Source of the DNA: Microbacterium esteraromaticum
GTDB taxonomy: Bacteria > Actinomycetota > Actinomycetes > Actinomycetales > Microbacteriaceae
NCBI RefSeq assembly: GCF_016907315.1
Contig: NZ_JAFBBS010000001.1
Span: 3,162,001 to 3,226,000, forward strand
Length of the DNA stretch: 64,000 bases
Direction of reading: 5' to 3'
Shown here: one piece after another, positions 35,640 to 43,268 of the stretch
How the letters are laid out: the number at the start of each line of letters is the position of its first letter
Position numbering within the stretch: position 1 is the first letter of the stretch
Made by a program: the position numbers and the translations under genes
Notes under the pieces: generated by a model
The model's database searches: none
Told to the model about the DNA's origin: nothing
What the model saw: the letters and a program-made list of their open reading frames with translations, nothing else

Positions 35640-35712
35640 GGCCCCATCGTATAGCGGCCTAGTACGCCGCCCTCTCACGGCGGTAACGCGGGTTCGAATC
35701 CCGCTGGGGTCA
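35640..35712 (+). tRNA. tRNA-Glu (anticodon CTC), second copy
   Basis: All 73 nt are identical to the copy at 34365-34437, with the anticodon CTC at 35674-35676. The identity stops within four bases on either side, so only the tRNA unit itself is duplicated exactly. Confidence 0.96.
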
Positions 35713-35716
35713 CTGA

Positions 35717-35757
35717 CATGAGGAAGGCCCTCCGGAATCCGGAGGGCCTTCTTCATG
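35717..35757 (+). terminator. Terminator after second tRNA-Glu
   Basis: The stem GAAGGCCCTCCGG/CCGGAGGGCCTTC with loop AAT is extended outward by CATGA/TCATG, and begins 5 nt after the tRNA. It shares the AAGGCCCTCCG core with the first copy's terminator. Confidence 0.82.
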
Positions 35758-35772
35758 TTCGCCCGGCAACGC

Positions 35773-36579
35773 TCAGACCTCGCGCCAGGCATCGTCGAGC
35801 AGGTGTGACCCGGCCTGCGGCCCCATCTGCAGCATCCCGCCGTCGACGCTCCAGTCGGCTCCCGTGACATAGCTGGCCTGCGGGGACGCGAGGAACGCGA
35901 TCACCGCCGCGACCTCCTCTGCCTTGCCCGGACGCCCGATCGGAACTCCAGGTCGGTGCGTGCGGTCGGCGTCCGCAGACGTCCGGCCGCTCGCAGCTGT
36001 GGCGATCTCCCCGGGCGCCACCGCATTCGCGGTGATCCCGTGGGCGCCCAGCTCCTGGGCCATGGTCTTGATCAACCCGGAGAGTCCGTGCTTGGCCGAT
36101 ATGTACGCTGCGAGGCCGATGCGGGGCTGGTGCGCATGCACGCTGGTCACCGCGATGATGCGGCCGCCTGCTCCTGCGGTGACCATGCGGCGCGCCGCGG
36201 CCTGCATCCCCGCGAACGCCCCGTCGAGGTTCAGTGCGACGGTCTCGCGCCATTCGCTCAGCGGCACCTGGAGGAACGCACGCGGAACGCTCGCTCCGGC
36301 GTTGTTCACGAAGACGTCGACGCCGCCGAGCTGTTCCGCGAGCCCGTCCACGACCTCGGCCACACTGTCGAGCTCGGTCGCGTCGAAACGGGTGACGACT
36401 GCTCTGCGACCGCGCTCGCGCACGCCGGCGGCGGTCTGCTCAGCGCCCTCCTCGTCGCTGTGCCAGGTGATGCCGACATCCATGCCGGCGTCGGCGAGCG
36501 CCAGCGCGGTGGCGGCGCCGATGCCCGAGTCGGACGCTGTGACGATCGCGCGCCGTGGAGTGAAGGTCTGAGCTGTCAT
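35773..36579 (-). CDS. SDR family oxidoreductase
   Basis: The 268-aa classical short-chain dehydrogenase has an unusual nucleotide loop TASDSGIGAATA (S and D replace the first usual glycines of TGxxxGIG), the structural NNAG motif, the catalytic Ser in VTSVHAHQPRIG and the YISAK Tyr/Lys pair. The C-terminal YVTGADWSVDGGML is typical. It probably uses NAD(P)H on a carbonyl or alcohol; glucose-1-dehydrogenase-like and FabG-like members look similar. It stands alone after the tRNA-Glu terminator, on the opposite strand. Confidence 0.88.
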   Translation of the reverse strand: MTAQTFTPRRAIVTASDSGIGAATALALADAGMDVGITWHSDEEGAEQTAAGVRERGRRAVVTRFDATELDSVAEVVDGLAEQLGGVDVFVNNAGASVPRAFLQVPLSEWRETVALNLDGAFAGMQAAARRMVTAGAGGRIIAVTSVHAHQPRIGLAAYISAKHGLSGLIKTMAQELGAHGITANAVAPGEIATAASGRTSADADRTHRPGVPIGRPGKAEEVAAVIAFLASPQASYVTGADWSVDGGMLQMGPQAGSHLLDDAWREV

Positions 36580-36642
36580 GACCGAACCGTACCCGAGCGG
36601 CGATCTCGTCTCGAAGGGGCTTTCCCGCCGGGCGCGTATGCC

Positions 36643-37893
36643 CTATGCCCGATCGTCACCGCCGCGCAGGCTGATCGCGCGCAAGCTGCGGTTGCGTAGC
36701 GGCGGCACCATCAGCAGCATGAGGAGGCTGCCGTACAGCACGAACGGCATCCACAGCGGGAAGAGGGTCGCGAGCGCCCCGAAGGCCGCCATCGCCAGCG
36801 GCATCAGGCAGTCGTCGCCGAGTCTCGTTATCGACGACATCCGCCCCAGGTAGTCGGGCGCGACCGTCGCGGCGAAGGTCGCACCAAGCAGTACCGAGGC
36901 GAACCCGGCCGTCATGCCGATGATCAGGCATGCCGCCCCCACCACCCACGGCGACCCGATGCCGAGCAGCGCGATGCCGGCGCCCTGCACGACGAGCGCC
37001 CGGAATGCCCCGACGGCCTCATGTCGCGGGCGGCGGCGCACGACGACGATCGCGCCGAGCATCGCCCCGCCGCCCACGAGGGCTTCGAACAGGCCGACCG
37101 CGGACGCCCCCCAGCCGTGCTGCGCGGACTGCAGTGCGAGCCCTATGGCCAGAGCGGGGCCGACCGCGAGATTGAGACCCGAGAGGGCGAGCACCAGGGT
37201 CCTGGTCGCTCCGTCGGCGCCGAGATGGCGGAAGCCGGATGCCACTCCGCGCAGCACGCCGTCACCGGGGGTGCTGCGCGGGAGGGCGAAGCGCGGCCGC
37301 AGCCAGATGGAGATGAATGCGATGACGACCGTGAACGTGATGGCGTCGGCGGCCGCGCTGCCTGGCATGCCGATCCATGCGACGAGGAATCCCCCTGCCG
37401 CCGCACCGGCCATCGTGCCCAGGCGGCTGAGGGTCTGACTCACGGCGGAGTACGTCGGAAGATCCGCCGGTCTCACCAGTTGGCGCGGGATCGTGCCGGC
37501 GGCCGGTTCGTAGAAGGCGTCGCAGATACCGAACGCGATCGTCGCAGCCAGCAGGATGGCGACGGTCGGCTCGGACGTGAGGATCCACAGCGCGGCAATG
37601 GCGAGGACGACGACGCGGATGCCGTTGAACAGCAGCATCATGCGACGCGGATCCACGCGATCTGCGAGCGCACCGCCGATCAGCAGGATCACTGCGCGGG
37701 GGACCGTGCCTGCCGCGACGACCAGCCCCGCCACTGCGGGCGACGCGATCTGCACCGCCGTCCATGCGACCGCGATGGTCCAGACCGCGTCGCCGGCATC
37801 GGACAGCGCCTTCACCGCCAGCCAGCACTGCACCATGACGTCACGCCGGAGGGGCGGGGGAGTCCGCACCATCAGCGAGTCGGCCGTCGACAC
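36643..37893 (-). CDS. MFS transporter (DHA3/MefA-like)
   Basis: The 416-aa, 12-helix protein includes ALADRVDPRRMMLLFNGIRV, a loop 2-3 signature typical of the MefA/EntS (DHA3) exporters. GTG at 37893 is selected because GGAGG lies 6 nt upstream and the start falls 1 nt after the stop of the regulator gene; the frame continues upstream through that gene only by chance. It forms a two-gene operon with an ArsR-like regulator, implying regulated export of a toxic compound or metabolite. Confidence 0.85.
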   Translation of the reverse strand: MSTADSLMVRTPPPLRRDVMVQCWLAVKALSDAGDAVWTIAVAWTAVQIASPAVAGLVVAAGTVPRAVILLIGGALADRVDPRRMMLLFNGIRVVVLAIAALWILTSEPTVAILLAATIAFGICDAFYEPAAGTIPRQLVRPADLPTYSAVSQTLSRLGTMAGAAAGGFLVAWIGMPGSAAADAITFTVVIAFISIWLRPRFALPRSTPGDGVLRGVASGFRHLGADGATRTLVLALSGLNLAVGPALAIGLALQSAQHGWGASAVGLFEALVGGGAMLGAIVVVRRRPRHEAVGAFRALVVQGAGIALLGIGSPWVVGAACLIIGMTAGFASVLLGATFAATVAPDYLGRMSSITRLGDDCLMPLAMAAFGALATLFPLWMPFVLYGSLLMLLMVPPLRNRSLRAISLRGGDDRA

Positions 37894-37894
37894 C

Positions 37895-38434
37895 TCACAC
37901 CTCCGTGGGGAAACCGTGGGCGAAGAAGAACACGGGCATGCGCTCCTGGCCGTCACTTCTATCGATGCTCGCCCGCCATGCGTCGATCGCGTCGGTGATC
38001 CGGTGCTGCAGCTCTACCAGCTCAGCCGCGGTGGCCCAGGCCAGGGCATCGGTGCTGAAGGCTTCGACGTCACTGTCGGTGCTCACCTGATTCCATTGCT
38101 GCAGTCGCTCGAGCTGGTGGCGCAGGTTGAGGCGCTGCGCCTCACGCGCAAGGTATGCCGCGGCAGGCGCGTCGGCGTAGTCGCGGCTCGACCAGCTGAG
38201 CGAGTGCCTCGCCAGGCGCCACCAGCTCGTGCGCCGGTCACCGGTCGGATCGTCGATCTGTTCGACCATGCCCGCGCGCTGCAGCATACGCAGATGGTGG
38301 CTGATGCTGCCCACCTGCACGTTCAACGCTCTCGCCAGGGTGCCGACCTGCGCGGTCTCGTGCAGATGAAGGTGGTCGACGATACGTCGACGAAGCGGGT
38401 GGTGCACGGCGGTGATGACGGAGATCTCTTCCAC
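37895..38434 (-). CDS. ArsR/HTH_20-type transcriptional regulator
   Basis: The 179-aa protein begins with a winged helix-turn-helix (VHHPLRRRIVDHLHLHETAQ, then LARALNVQVGSISHHLRML), the HTH_20/ArsR layout. A C-terminal helical region of about 100 residues probably senses a ligand. It has no metal-binding cysteines, so it is not a classical arsenic sensor. It is the first gene of an operon with an MFS exporter 1 nt downstream and is likely its repressor. Confidence 0.88.
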   Translation of the reverse strand: MEEISVITAVHHPLRRRIVDHLHLHETAQVGTLARALNVQVGSISHHLRMLQRAGMVEQIDDPTGDRRTSWWRLARHSLSWSSRDYADAPAAAYLAREAQRLNLRHQLERLQQWNQVSTDSDVEAFSTDALAWATAAELVELQHRITDAIDAWRASIDRSDGQERMPVFFFAHGFPTEV

Positions 38435-38493
38435 GTCGGCAACGCTATGAGCGCTCGGACAACATCACAAGAGTTCTTGTATACCTCGTGAAA

Positions 38494-39825
38494 TCAAGGA
38501 AGTGCGGGGTGGGCTCGTGCTCGTGTCTGCCGACGCCTCGCCGCGATCGCACGGACGGCCACGATCGCCGCGAGCGGCGGGAGCAGCAGGCCGACAGCCG
38601 TCAGGGCAAACCACAGAGGGAAGAGCGAGGCCGCACTCACGGCAACGTCGAGCACCAGACGCGCCCCCAGCGAGACGGGCGTGAGTGCCCAGGTGAGCAG
38701 TCCGACTCCTGCGGCCGCGGGGGCGACCGCGGCCCAGGGGACGTCGCCGCTGCCGCCCGCACCACTCAGCGCGATGGCCGCCTCGACGGCCACGGCGGCG
38801 ACGAGCAGCGCTGTCGCGCACCAGATCGGCACCCGGCGGGCCGGGTGCCGATCCACGAGGCGGGTTGCGCCGATGCCGAGCAGAGGGATGCCCGAGAGCG
38901 CACCTGACGCGAGCCCTATCTGCATCGCACGGGTCGCGTCGATGGCCGGCACGAGGCCTCCACCGGCCAGCGCGAAGACCACGGATGCCAGGCCCAGGAT
39001 CGCGGTGGCGAGCAGGATGGCTCGGCTGCTGTGCGTGAAGGGCCGCGCAGCGTGCGTGAAGGGCACGGCAGGTGCAGTCGTGGCCAGCGCGGCGGGGACG
39101 GTCATCCTCCGGACGCAGAAGACGATGAGGATGAGGCTCGGCAGCACGCCGGCGGAGGGGAGCATCGCCGCCGAGCCGAACAGGGGAGGTGCGGCGATGC
39201 CGGCGACCGCGGCCGCAGCCGTTCGCGCCGTCCTCGGAAGGGCGTGACCGAGCTCCGAGATCAGCGTGGCGGCGGCGACGCCCCCGAGAACCCACCCGCA
39301 GAGCAGGAGCAGTCCGAGACCCTCGGTGAACGGCGTGTGGGGAAGTCCGGCGTCGGCCCTGTCGAAACCGATCGACCACGACCACGCGGCGAGGAAGGCG
39401 AACGACCATGCGGCCGCGGCGACGAGCAGCACCGGCGCGAACCGCCCTGGATGCATGCGGCCGGCGTGCCGCAGCAGCGCAAGGAGGGTGACGCTCTGGA
39501 GGAGCGATGACAGGGTGCCGAGAGCGAGAGGGATCCACCCGCCACCCCACTGCCCGACCGTCTCGATCGAGGTGACCGCGACCACCTGGCTCGCCGCCGT
39601 GCACAGCAGCGCCAGGACGGCAGCGCTGAGCGCTGCGCGCACGGTCGCACGGTGTGCGATGCCGTGCAGGATCATCTCCCGCGCCTCCGCGACCGTCGGA
39701 CGGGTGCGCGCCTCGGCCTCAGCGGCGTCGAGCGCGGTGCCGATCAGCGCCTCGCCGTTCTGCAGTCGCCACGCGAGCGGATACCAGCGCAGCAGCCGGC
39801 GGTATCGATCCTCGAGGCGGGTCAT
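38494..39825 (-). CDS. Hypothetical polytopic membrane protein, PadR partner
   Basis: The 443-aa protein begins with a short soluble region (YRRLLRWYPLAWRLQNGEAL, then a helical DAAEAEART stretch) of the permease-prefix type, followed by about ten hydrophobic segments. Its start overlaps the stop of a PadR regulator gene by four bases. PadR genes coupled to such membrane proteins are common in actinobacteria and are thought to respond to envelope stress or drugs. No catalytic motif seen; function unknown. Confidence 0.8.
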   Translation of the reverse strand: MTRLEDRYRRLLRWYPLAWRLQNGEALIGTALDAAEAEARTRPTVAEAREMILHGIAHRATVRAALSAAVLALLCTAASQVVAVTSIETVGQWGGGWIPLALGTLSSLLQSVTLLALLRHAGRMHPGRFAPVLLVAAAAWSFAFLAAWSWSIGFDRADAGLPHTPFTEGLGLLLLCGWVLGGVAAATLISELGHALPRTARTAAAAVAGIAAPPLFGSAAMLPSAGVLPSLILIVFCVRRMTVPAALATTAPAVPFTHAARPFTHSSRAILLATAILGLASVVFALAGGGLVPAIDATRAMQIGLASGALSGIPLLGIGATRLVDRHPARRVPIWCATALLVAAVAVEAAIALSGAGGSGDVPWAAVAPAAAGVGLLTWALTPVSLGARLVLDVAVSAASLFPLWFALTAVGLLLPPLAAIVAVRAIAARRRQTRARAHPALP

Positions 39826-40172
39826 GCCGTCGCCGCCGATGGGCGTGCAGGACGCAGGCGGGCCGACAGGCGCGCCGCCGCGATGCGCGCCCTGGCGTTC
39901 AGTGCCTCGACCTCGTCGTGCAGCGCGGACGACCCCAGGTCGGTGAGCATGTAGTACCGGCGGGCTCTGCCATCGACCACCTCCTCGCCGTCCTGACGGA
40001 CGAGACCGGCCCCTTCCAGACGCTCCAGCGTCGTGTACAGGGTCGGCACCTTCAGTGCGGTGCGGCCCTCACTCAGCTCGGCGACCTCTCGCATGATCGC
40101 GTAGCCGTGCCGCCTGCCGCCCGCGAGGGCGCTGAGGATCCAGAACGACGGTTCAGTGATCGCGATGCTCAT
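39822..40172 (-). CDS. PadR family transcriptional regulator
   Basis: The 116-aa short PadR-type winged helix protein: FWILSALAGGRRHGYAIMRE opens the domain, PTLYTTLERLEGAGLVRQ is the recognition helix and RRYYMLTDLGSSAL the wing and dimerisation end. It overlaps the membrane-protein gene behind it (ATGA). It most likely represses its own operon and is released by a hydrophobic ligand. Confidence 0.92.
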   Translation of the reverse strand: MSIAITEPSFWILSALAGGRRHGYAIMREVAELSEGRTALKVPTLYTTLERLEGAGLVRQDGEEVVDGRARRYYMLTDLGSSALHDEVEALNARARIAAARLSARLRPARPSAATA

Positions 40173-40204
40173 GCGGTGAGCATATATCGGTTATGAGAGT
40201 ATGC

Positions 40205-41320
40205 CTAGCTCTCCATCGTGCGCGCTGTGCTGCGCCTCCTGCGAACCAGCCACACCACCAGCAGCAGGATCGCCGCGATGCCGAGCCACGGAAGCAGGAA
40301 CCCGACAGCGACCACGATTCCGTTCAGGCTCGCGACGAGCCCGTTCCACCCTGCGAGAAGACCGTCGCCGAACCCGGCGGGGTCGGCCTCGGCAGCGGCG
40401 GTCTGCTCGGTCAGCTGAATCGAGATCGTCGACATGGCCACCTGCTCGTCGAGCTGCTTCAGCTGCTGCTCGTAGCTCTCGAGCTGCGCCTGCCGCTCGT
40501 TCAGCGCTGACTCGGCGGCGATGAGATCGCCGACGGAGCCCGACTTGCCCATGAGTTCAGTGAGGCGCTCGACCGAAGTGCGGGCCGAATCGATGCGCGC
40601 GCGCAGATCCACTGCAGCCGCGGTGACATCGTCGCGCGAGATCGACGAGCGCACCACCTCGGCGTCCTTCCCCAGGGCGGCCATCACCTCGTCGAGATCG
40701 GCCGCAGGAACCCGGATGCTGATCCATCCGCTCCCGGCCTGGCGCGGCTGCTCGGGGGCGATGTCACCGGCATCCGGATCGAGGCCGAGCGAGGCTGACT
40801 CCACGAAACCGCCGTGCTCGACCGCCAGCGCGGCGATATCGTCGGCGGCGTCCTTCGCGTCGTCGACCCGGAGGGTCATCTCGGCGGTGGCGATGATCTC
40901 CCGGGTGTCGTCGACGGCGGCGATGGGGTCGTCGGCGCCCTTTGACCCAGGCTCGTCTCGCGGAGCGACCGCGCCGCCCGACCCGCCGGAGTCGGTCGTG
41001 GCCCCGCCGTCGGAGTCGACAGCGGCATCGGGAGCGATCTCGCCCACGGCATCGCCGGAGGACGAGCCGCCAGACGACCCGTCGGCGGTGCTCGAGGATC
41101 CTGCGCCCGACGCCAGTCCGCTGATGAGCGGAGGCACGACGAGCGCCCCGGCCGCGAAGGCCGCGGCGACACCGAGAGCGGTGATCCATCCGCGCCGTCG
41201 ACGGTGCTCATGAGAGGGAGCGGTCGCGCGCGGCTCCTGGTTGATCCTGTCGACGACGGCCCTTTCCATCCCTGCGATGCTCTCGTCAGTCAGCGGCGGC
41301 AGCCCACTCTTCTCGCTCAT
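40205..41320 (-). CDS. DUF4349 domain membrane protein, sigma-factor partner
   Basis: The 371-aa protein has an N-terminal helix at about residues 45-70 (WITALGVAAAFAAGALVVPP), a Ser/Gly/Asp-rich linker, and a DUF4349 domain from about 135 to 340 with a coiled-coil segment (ALNERQAQLESYEQQLKQLD). A final helix LLPWLGIAAILLLVVWLV is followed by RRRR. Its start overlaps the stop of the ECF sigma gene, so it could act as the membrane anti-sigma or signal sensor, though no ZAS zinc motif is present. That function is inferred from context. Confidence 0.82.
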   Translation of the reverse strand: MSEKSGLPPLTDESIAGMERAVVDRINQEPRATAPSHEHRRRRGWITALGVAAAFAAGALVVPPLISGLASGAGSSSTADGSSGGSSSGDAVGEIAPDAAVDSDGGATTDSGGSGGAVAPRDEPGSKGADDPIAAVDDTREIIATAEMTLRVDDAKDAADDIAALAVEHGGFVESASLGLDPDAGDIAPEQPRQAGSGWISIRVPAADLDEVMAALGKDAEVVRSSISRDDVTAAAVDLRARIDSARTSVERLTELMGKSGSVGDLIAAESALNERQAQLESYEQQLKQLDEQVAMSTISIQLTEQTAAAEADPAGFGDGLLAGWNGLVASLNGIVVAVGFLLPWLGIAAILLLVVWLVRRRRSTARTMES

Positions 41321-41913
41321 GCGTCTCTCACTTCCTTCACGGCGCCGCGGAGCCGCGAGCGCACCCGGGAGAGACGGTTCCGCACGACGGCATGGCTGAC
41401 CCCCAGCTCGGCTGCGGCGGCCTCGTAGGCGTAGCCGTCCACCGCGCAGAGCCGGAAGATCTCCCGGTCGATCTCGTCGAGCCGGTCGACCTCCGCCATG
41501 ATCAGGTCGGCCAGCGACGCGGTGATCACCTGATCCTCGACGCTGACCGTCGCCGGAAGCGTCTCGTCCATGGCATCCGTCGTGTTCGCCCTGTCGCGCC
41601 GGACGCGCCGGAGCCGGTTCGCGGCCTGAAAGCGGCAGATCGTCGCCAACCACGGCAGCAGCGAATCGCCGAGCAGCTCGAATCCCGGCAGCTTCCGCCA
41701 GGCGACGACGAACGTCTCCTGCACCACATCCTCGGCATCCGATGCGGAACCGAGAATGCCGTGGGCGATCCAGTACACGGGGCGCACATGCTCGCGGTAG
41801 ATCGCCCGGAACGCATCCTGATCTCCGGATGCCGCCCGAGCGGCCCACTCGCGGTCCTGCATGGTTGCCGGCATGCCTCTTCCGATCACGTCGCTTCTCA
41901 GAGTGTCTCTCAC
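41317..41913 (-). CDS. RNA polymerase sigma-70 factor, ECF type
   Basis: The 198-aa protein contains sigma region 2 (about residues 25-95: FRAIYREHVRPVYWIAHGIL, then DAEDVVQETFVVAWRKL) and region 4 (about 125-180, EAAAAELGVSHAVVRNRLSR). ECF sigmas direct RNA polymerase to stress promoters and are normally held by a partner protein. The overlapping DUF4349 gene is the obvious partner here. MPATMQDREWAARA, 13 codons in, is a possible alternative start. It is divergent from terC, with the riboswitch region between. Confidence 0.92.
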   Translation of the reverse strand: MRDTLRSDVIGRGMPATMQDREWAARAASGDQDAFRAIYREHVRPVYWIAHGILGSASDAEDVVQETFVVAWRKLPGFELLGDSLLPWLATICRFQAANRLRRVRRDRANTTDAMDETLPATVSVEDQVITASLADLIMAEVDRLDEIDREIFRLCAVDGYAYEAAAAELGVSHAVVRNRLSRVRSRLRGAVKEVRDA

Positions 41914-41965
41914 ATCGGAGGTGTCGGCGAACCGGTGTTCGTCTCAGATCCGGTACCATCGAACG

Positions 41966-42090
41966 AGCGAGAGGGAGTATCCCGAGATCGCACGGATCGT
42001 CATCACGAGCACCATCAAAGCTGCTCCGGCCGTGCGAAGCATGTCACATGCGGGGAGAGACTTTCGGTCATCACCAACCCTCCGAAAGGC
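41966..42090 (+). promoter_or_regulatory. Probable yybP-ykoY (Mn2+) riboswitch upstream of terC
   Basis: The leader contains GAGGGAGTATCCC (41971-41983) and later ATCGTCATCACGAGC (41996-42010), which match the conserved GGGGAGUA and CGUCAACA loops of the yybP-ykoY family. That family sits upstream of TerC and Mn exporter genes and binds Mn2+. Downstream, CTTTCGG (42061-42067) can pair with CCGAAAG (42082-42088), hiding the terC ribosome binding site AAAGG (42085-42089), an expression platform acting on translation. TACCAT at 41954-41959 is the likely -10. Assigned by eye from motifs and context. Confidence 0.68.
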
Positions 42091-42099
42091 GTCAATCCC

Positions 42100-43086
42100 T
42101 TGATTCCCGTCTGGTTCGAAGTCACGTCACTGATCGTGCTCACCGTGATCCTCATCGCGGACCTGCTGCTCATCCTGAAGCGACCTCACATCCCCTCCAC
42201 CAAGGAGTCGGCCCTCTGGGTGGGCTTCTACGTCACCCTCGCGCTGATCTTCGCGGCCACGCTCGCGTTCTTCGGCGACACGAAGTCTTCACTCGACTTC
42301 CTCACGGGCTGGGCGATGGAGTACAGCCTGTCCATCGACAACCTGTTCGTGTTCGTGCTGATCATGACGCAGTTCTCGGTGCCGCGTCGATACCAGCAGG
42401 AAGCGCTGATGGTCGGCATCATCATCGCGCTCGTGCTGCGCGCGATCTTCATCATCATCGTCGGCGCAGCCGTCGAGCACCTCAGCCCGATCTTCTACAT
42501 CTTCGGCGCGTTCCTCGTCTTCACCGCCATCCGCCAGGCCATGCCCGACAAGGAGGAGGAGGACGCGAAGACCGAGAACTTCATCGTCCGCCAGATCCGC
42601 AGGGTCATCCCGATCAGCGACGAGTACGACGGACCAAAGGTCCGCACGGTCGTGAACGGCCGGAAGATCTGGACGCCGATGCTGATCGTCTTCGTGTCGC
42701 TCGGCGTCACCGACCTGATGTTCGCCGTCGACTCGATCCCCGCGATCTTCGGCGTGACGACCAACCCGTTCATCGTGTTCACCGCGAACCTGTTCGCGCT
42801 CATGGGCCTGCGTCAGCTGTACTTCCTGCTCGGCGACCTGCTCGACCGCCTGCGGTACCTGCACTACGGCGTCGCGTTCATCCTCGGCTTCATCGGCGTG
42901 AAGCTGATCCTGCACGCGATGCACGAGAACGAGCTGCCCTTCATCAACGGCGGGCACCCGATCGAGTGGGCCCCCGACATCAACAACTGGGTGTCGCTGG
43001 GCGTCATCTTCGCATCGATGGCCGTCGCCACGATCGCCAGCCTGGTGGCCTCGCGTCGCGACCGCAAGGCCGCCATCGGGAGCTGA
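42100..43086 (+). CDS. TerC/Alx family membrane protein (probable Mn2+ efflux)
   Basis: The 328-aa protein has nine or so helices and the TerC signatures TGWAMEYSLSIDNLFVFVLI and VTDLMFAVDSIPAIFGVTTN, whose acidic residues in the membrane bind metal, plus GLRQLYFLLGDLLDRLRYLH. TerC-family Alx and YkoY proteins export manganese and metallate secreted enzymes. The start is TTG at 42100 (IPVWFEVTSLIVL), 10 nt after AAAGG; the family begins here. The leader carries a Mn-type riboswitch, and a hairpin terminator follows. Confidence 0.93.
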   Translation: MIPVWFEVTSLIVLTVILIADLLLILKRPHIPSTKESALWVGFYVTLALIFAATLAFFGDTKSSLDFLTGWAMEYSLSIDNLFVFVLIMTQFSVPRRYQQEALMVGIIIALVLRAIFIIIVGAAVEHLSPIFYIFGAFLVFTAIRQAMPDKEEEDAKTENFIVRQIRRVIPISDEYDGPKVRTVVNGRKIWTPMLIVFVSLGVTDLMFAVDSIPAIFGVTTNPFIVFTANLFALMGLRQLYFLLGDLLDRLRYLHYGVAFILGFIGVKLILHAMHENELPFINGGHPIEWAPDINNWVSLGVIFASMAVATIASLVASRRDRKAAIGS

Positions 43087-43099
43087 ACCCAGCCCGTTC

Positions 43100-43118
43100 C
43101 GCTGTGTGAAACACAGCG
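43100..43118 (+). terminator. Terminator after terC
   Basis: CGCTGTGT-GAA-ACACAGCG is a perfect 8-bp hairpin 13 nt beyond the terC stop. No T tract. Confidence 0.65.
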
Positions 43119-43141
43119 AAGGACCACCCGTCGACGCCGTG

Positions 43142-43268
43142 TAAACTGACCGGCATGCGGCGGGTGGTTCTTCTTCTTAGCAGCCGCGACGGGACCTCGA
43201 TCTAAGGCCTTCCTCGTCGCGGAGTCCATCATGGGCCGACTCTTCGAGCCATCAAAGGAACACACCGC
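43142..43268 (+). promoter_or_regulatory. leuCD leader region (leucine attenuator)
   Basis: TAAACT (43142-43147) stands 7 nt before the leader-peptide ATG. CCGCGAC (43184-43190), inside the leader just behind its leucine codons, pairs perfectly with GTCGCGG (43216-43222). The competing stem GAGTC (43222-43226)/GACTC (43238-43242) shares the last G. A ribosome stalled on the leucine codons would cover the first arm and switch the fold. The leuC ribosome binding site AAAGGA lies at 43254-43259, and TTCCT at 43210-43214 could mask it. Confidence 0.6.
43155..43205 (+). CDS. Leucine leader peptide of leuCD
   Basis: This 16-residue frame, MRRVVLLLSSRDGTSI then TAA, carries two valine and three consecutive leucine codons. 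The leucines are all CTT, a codon rarely used in this GC-rich genome, which would sharpen sensing of charged tRNA-Leu. It lies 7 nt behind a -10 hexamer, so it is translated from the first base of the mRNA. It ends 63 nt before leuC. Its role as sensor of leucine supply is inferred by analogy with amino acid leader peptides. Confidence 0.72.
   Translation: MRRVVLLLSSRDGTSI

Noticed and set aside
41392-42099. N-terminal extension of TerC by 236 codons
   Set aside because: It would overlap the ECF sigma gene and the riboswitch; family homology begins at the TTG at 42100.
43142-43268. T-box leader upstream of leuC
   Set aside because: No conserved T-box bulge sequence is seen; the short frame with consecutive leucine codons is a simpler explanation.
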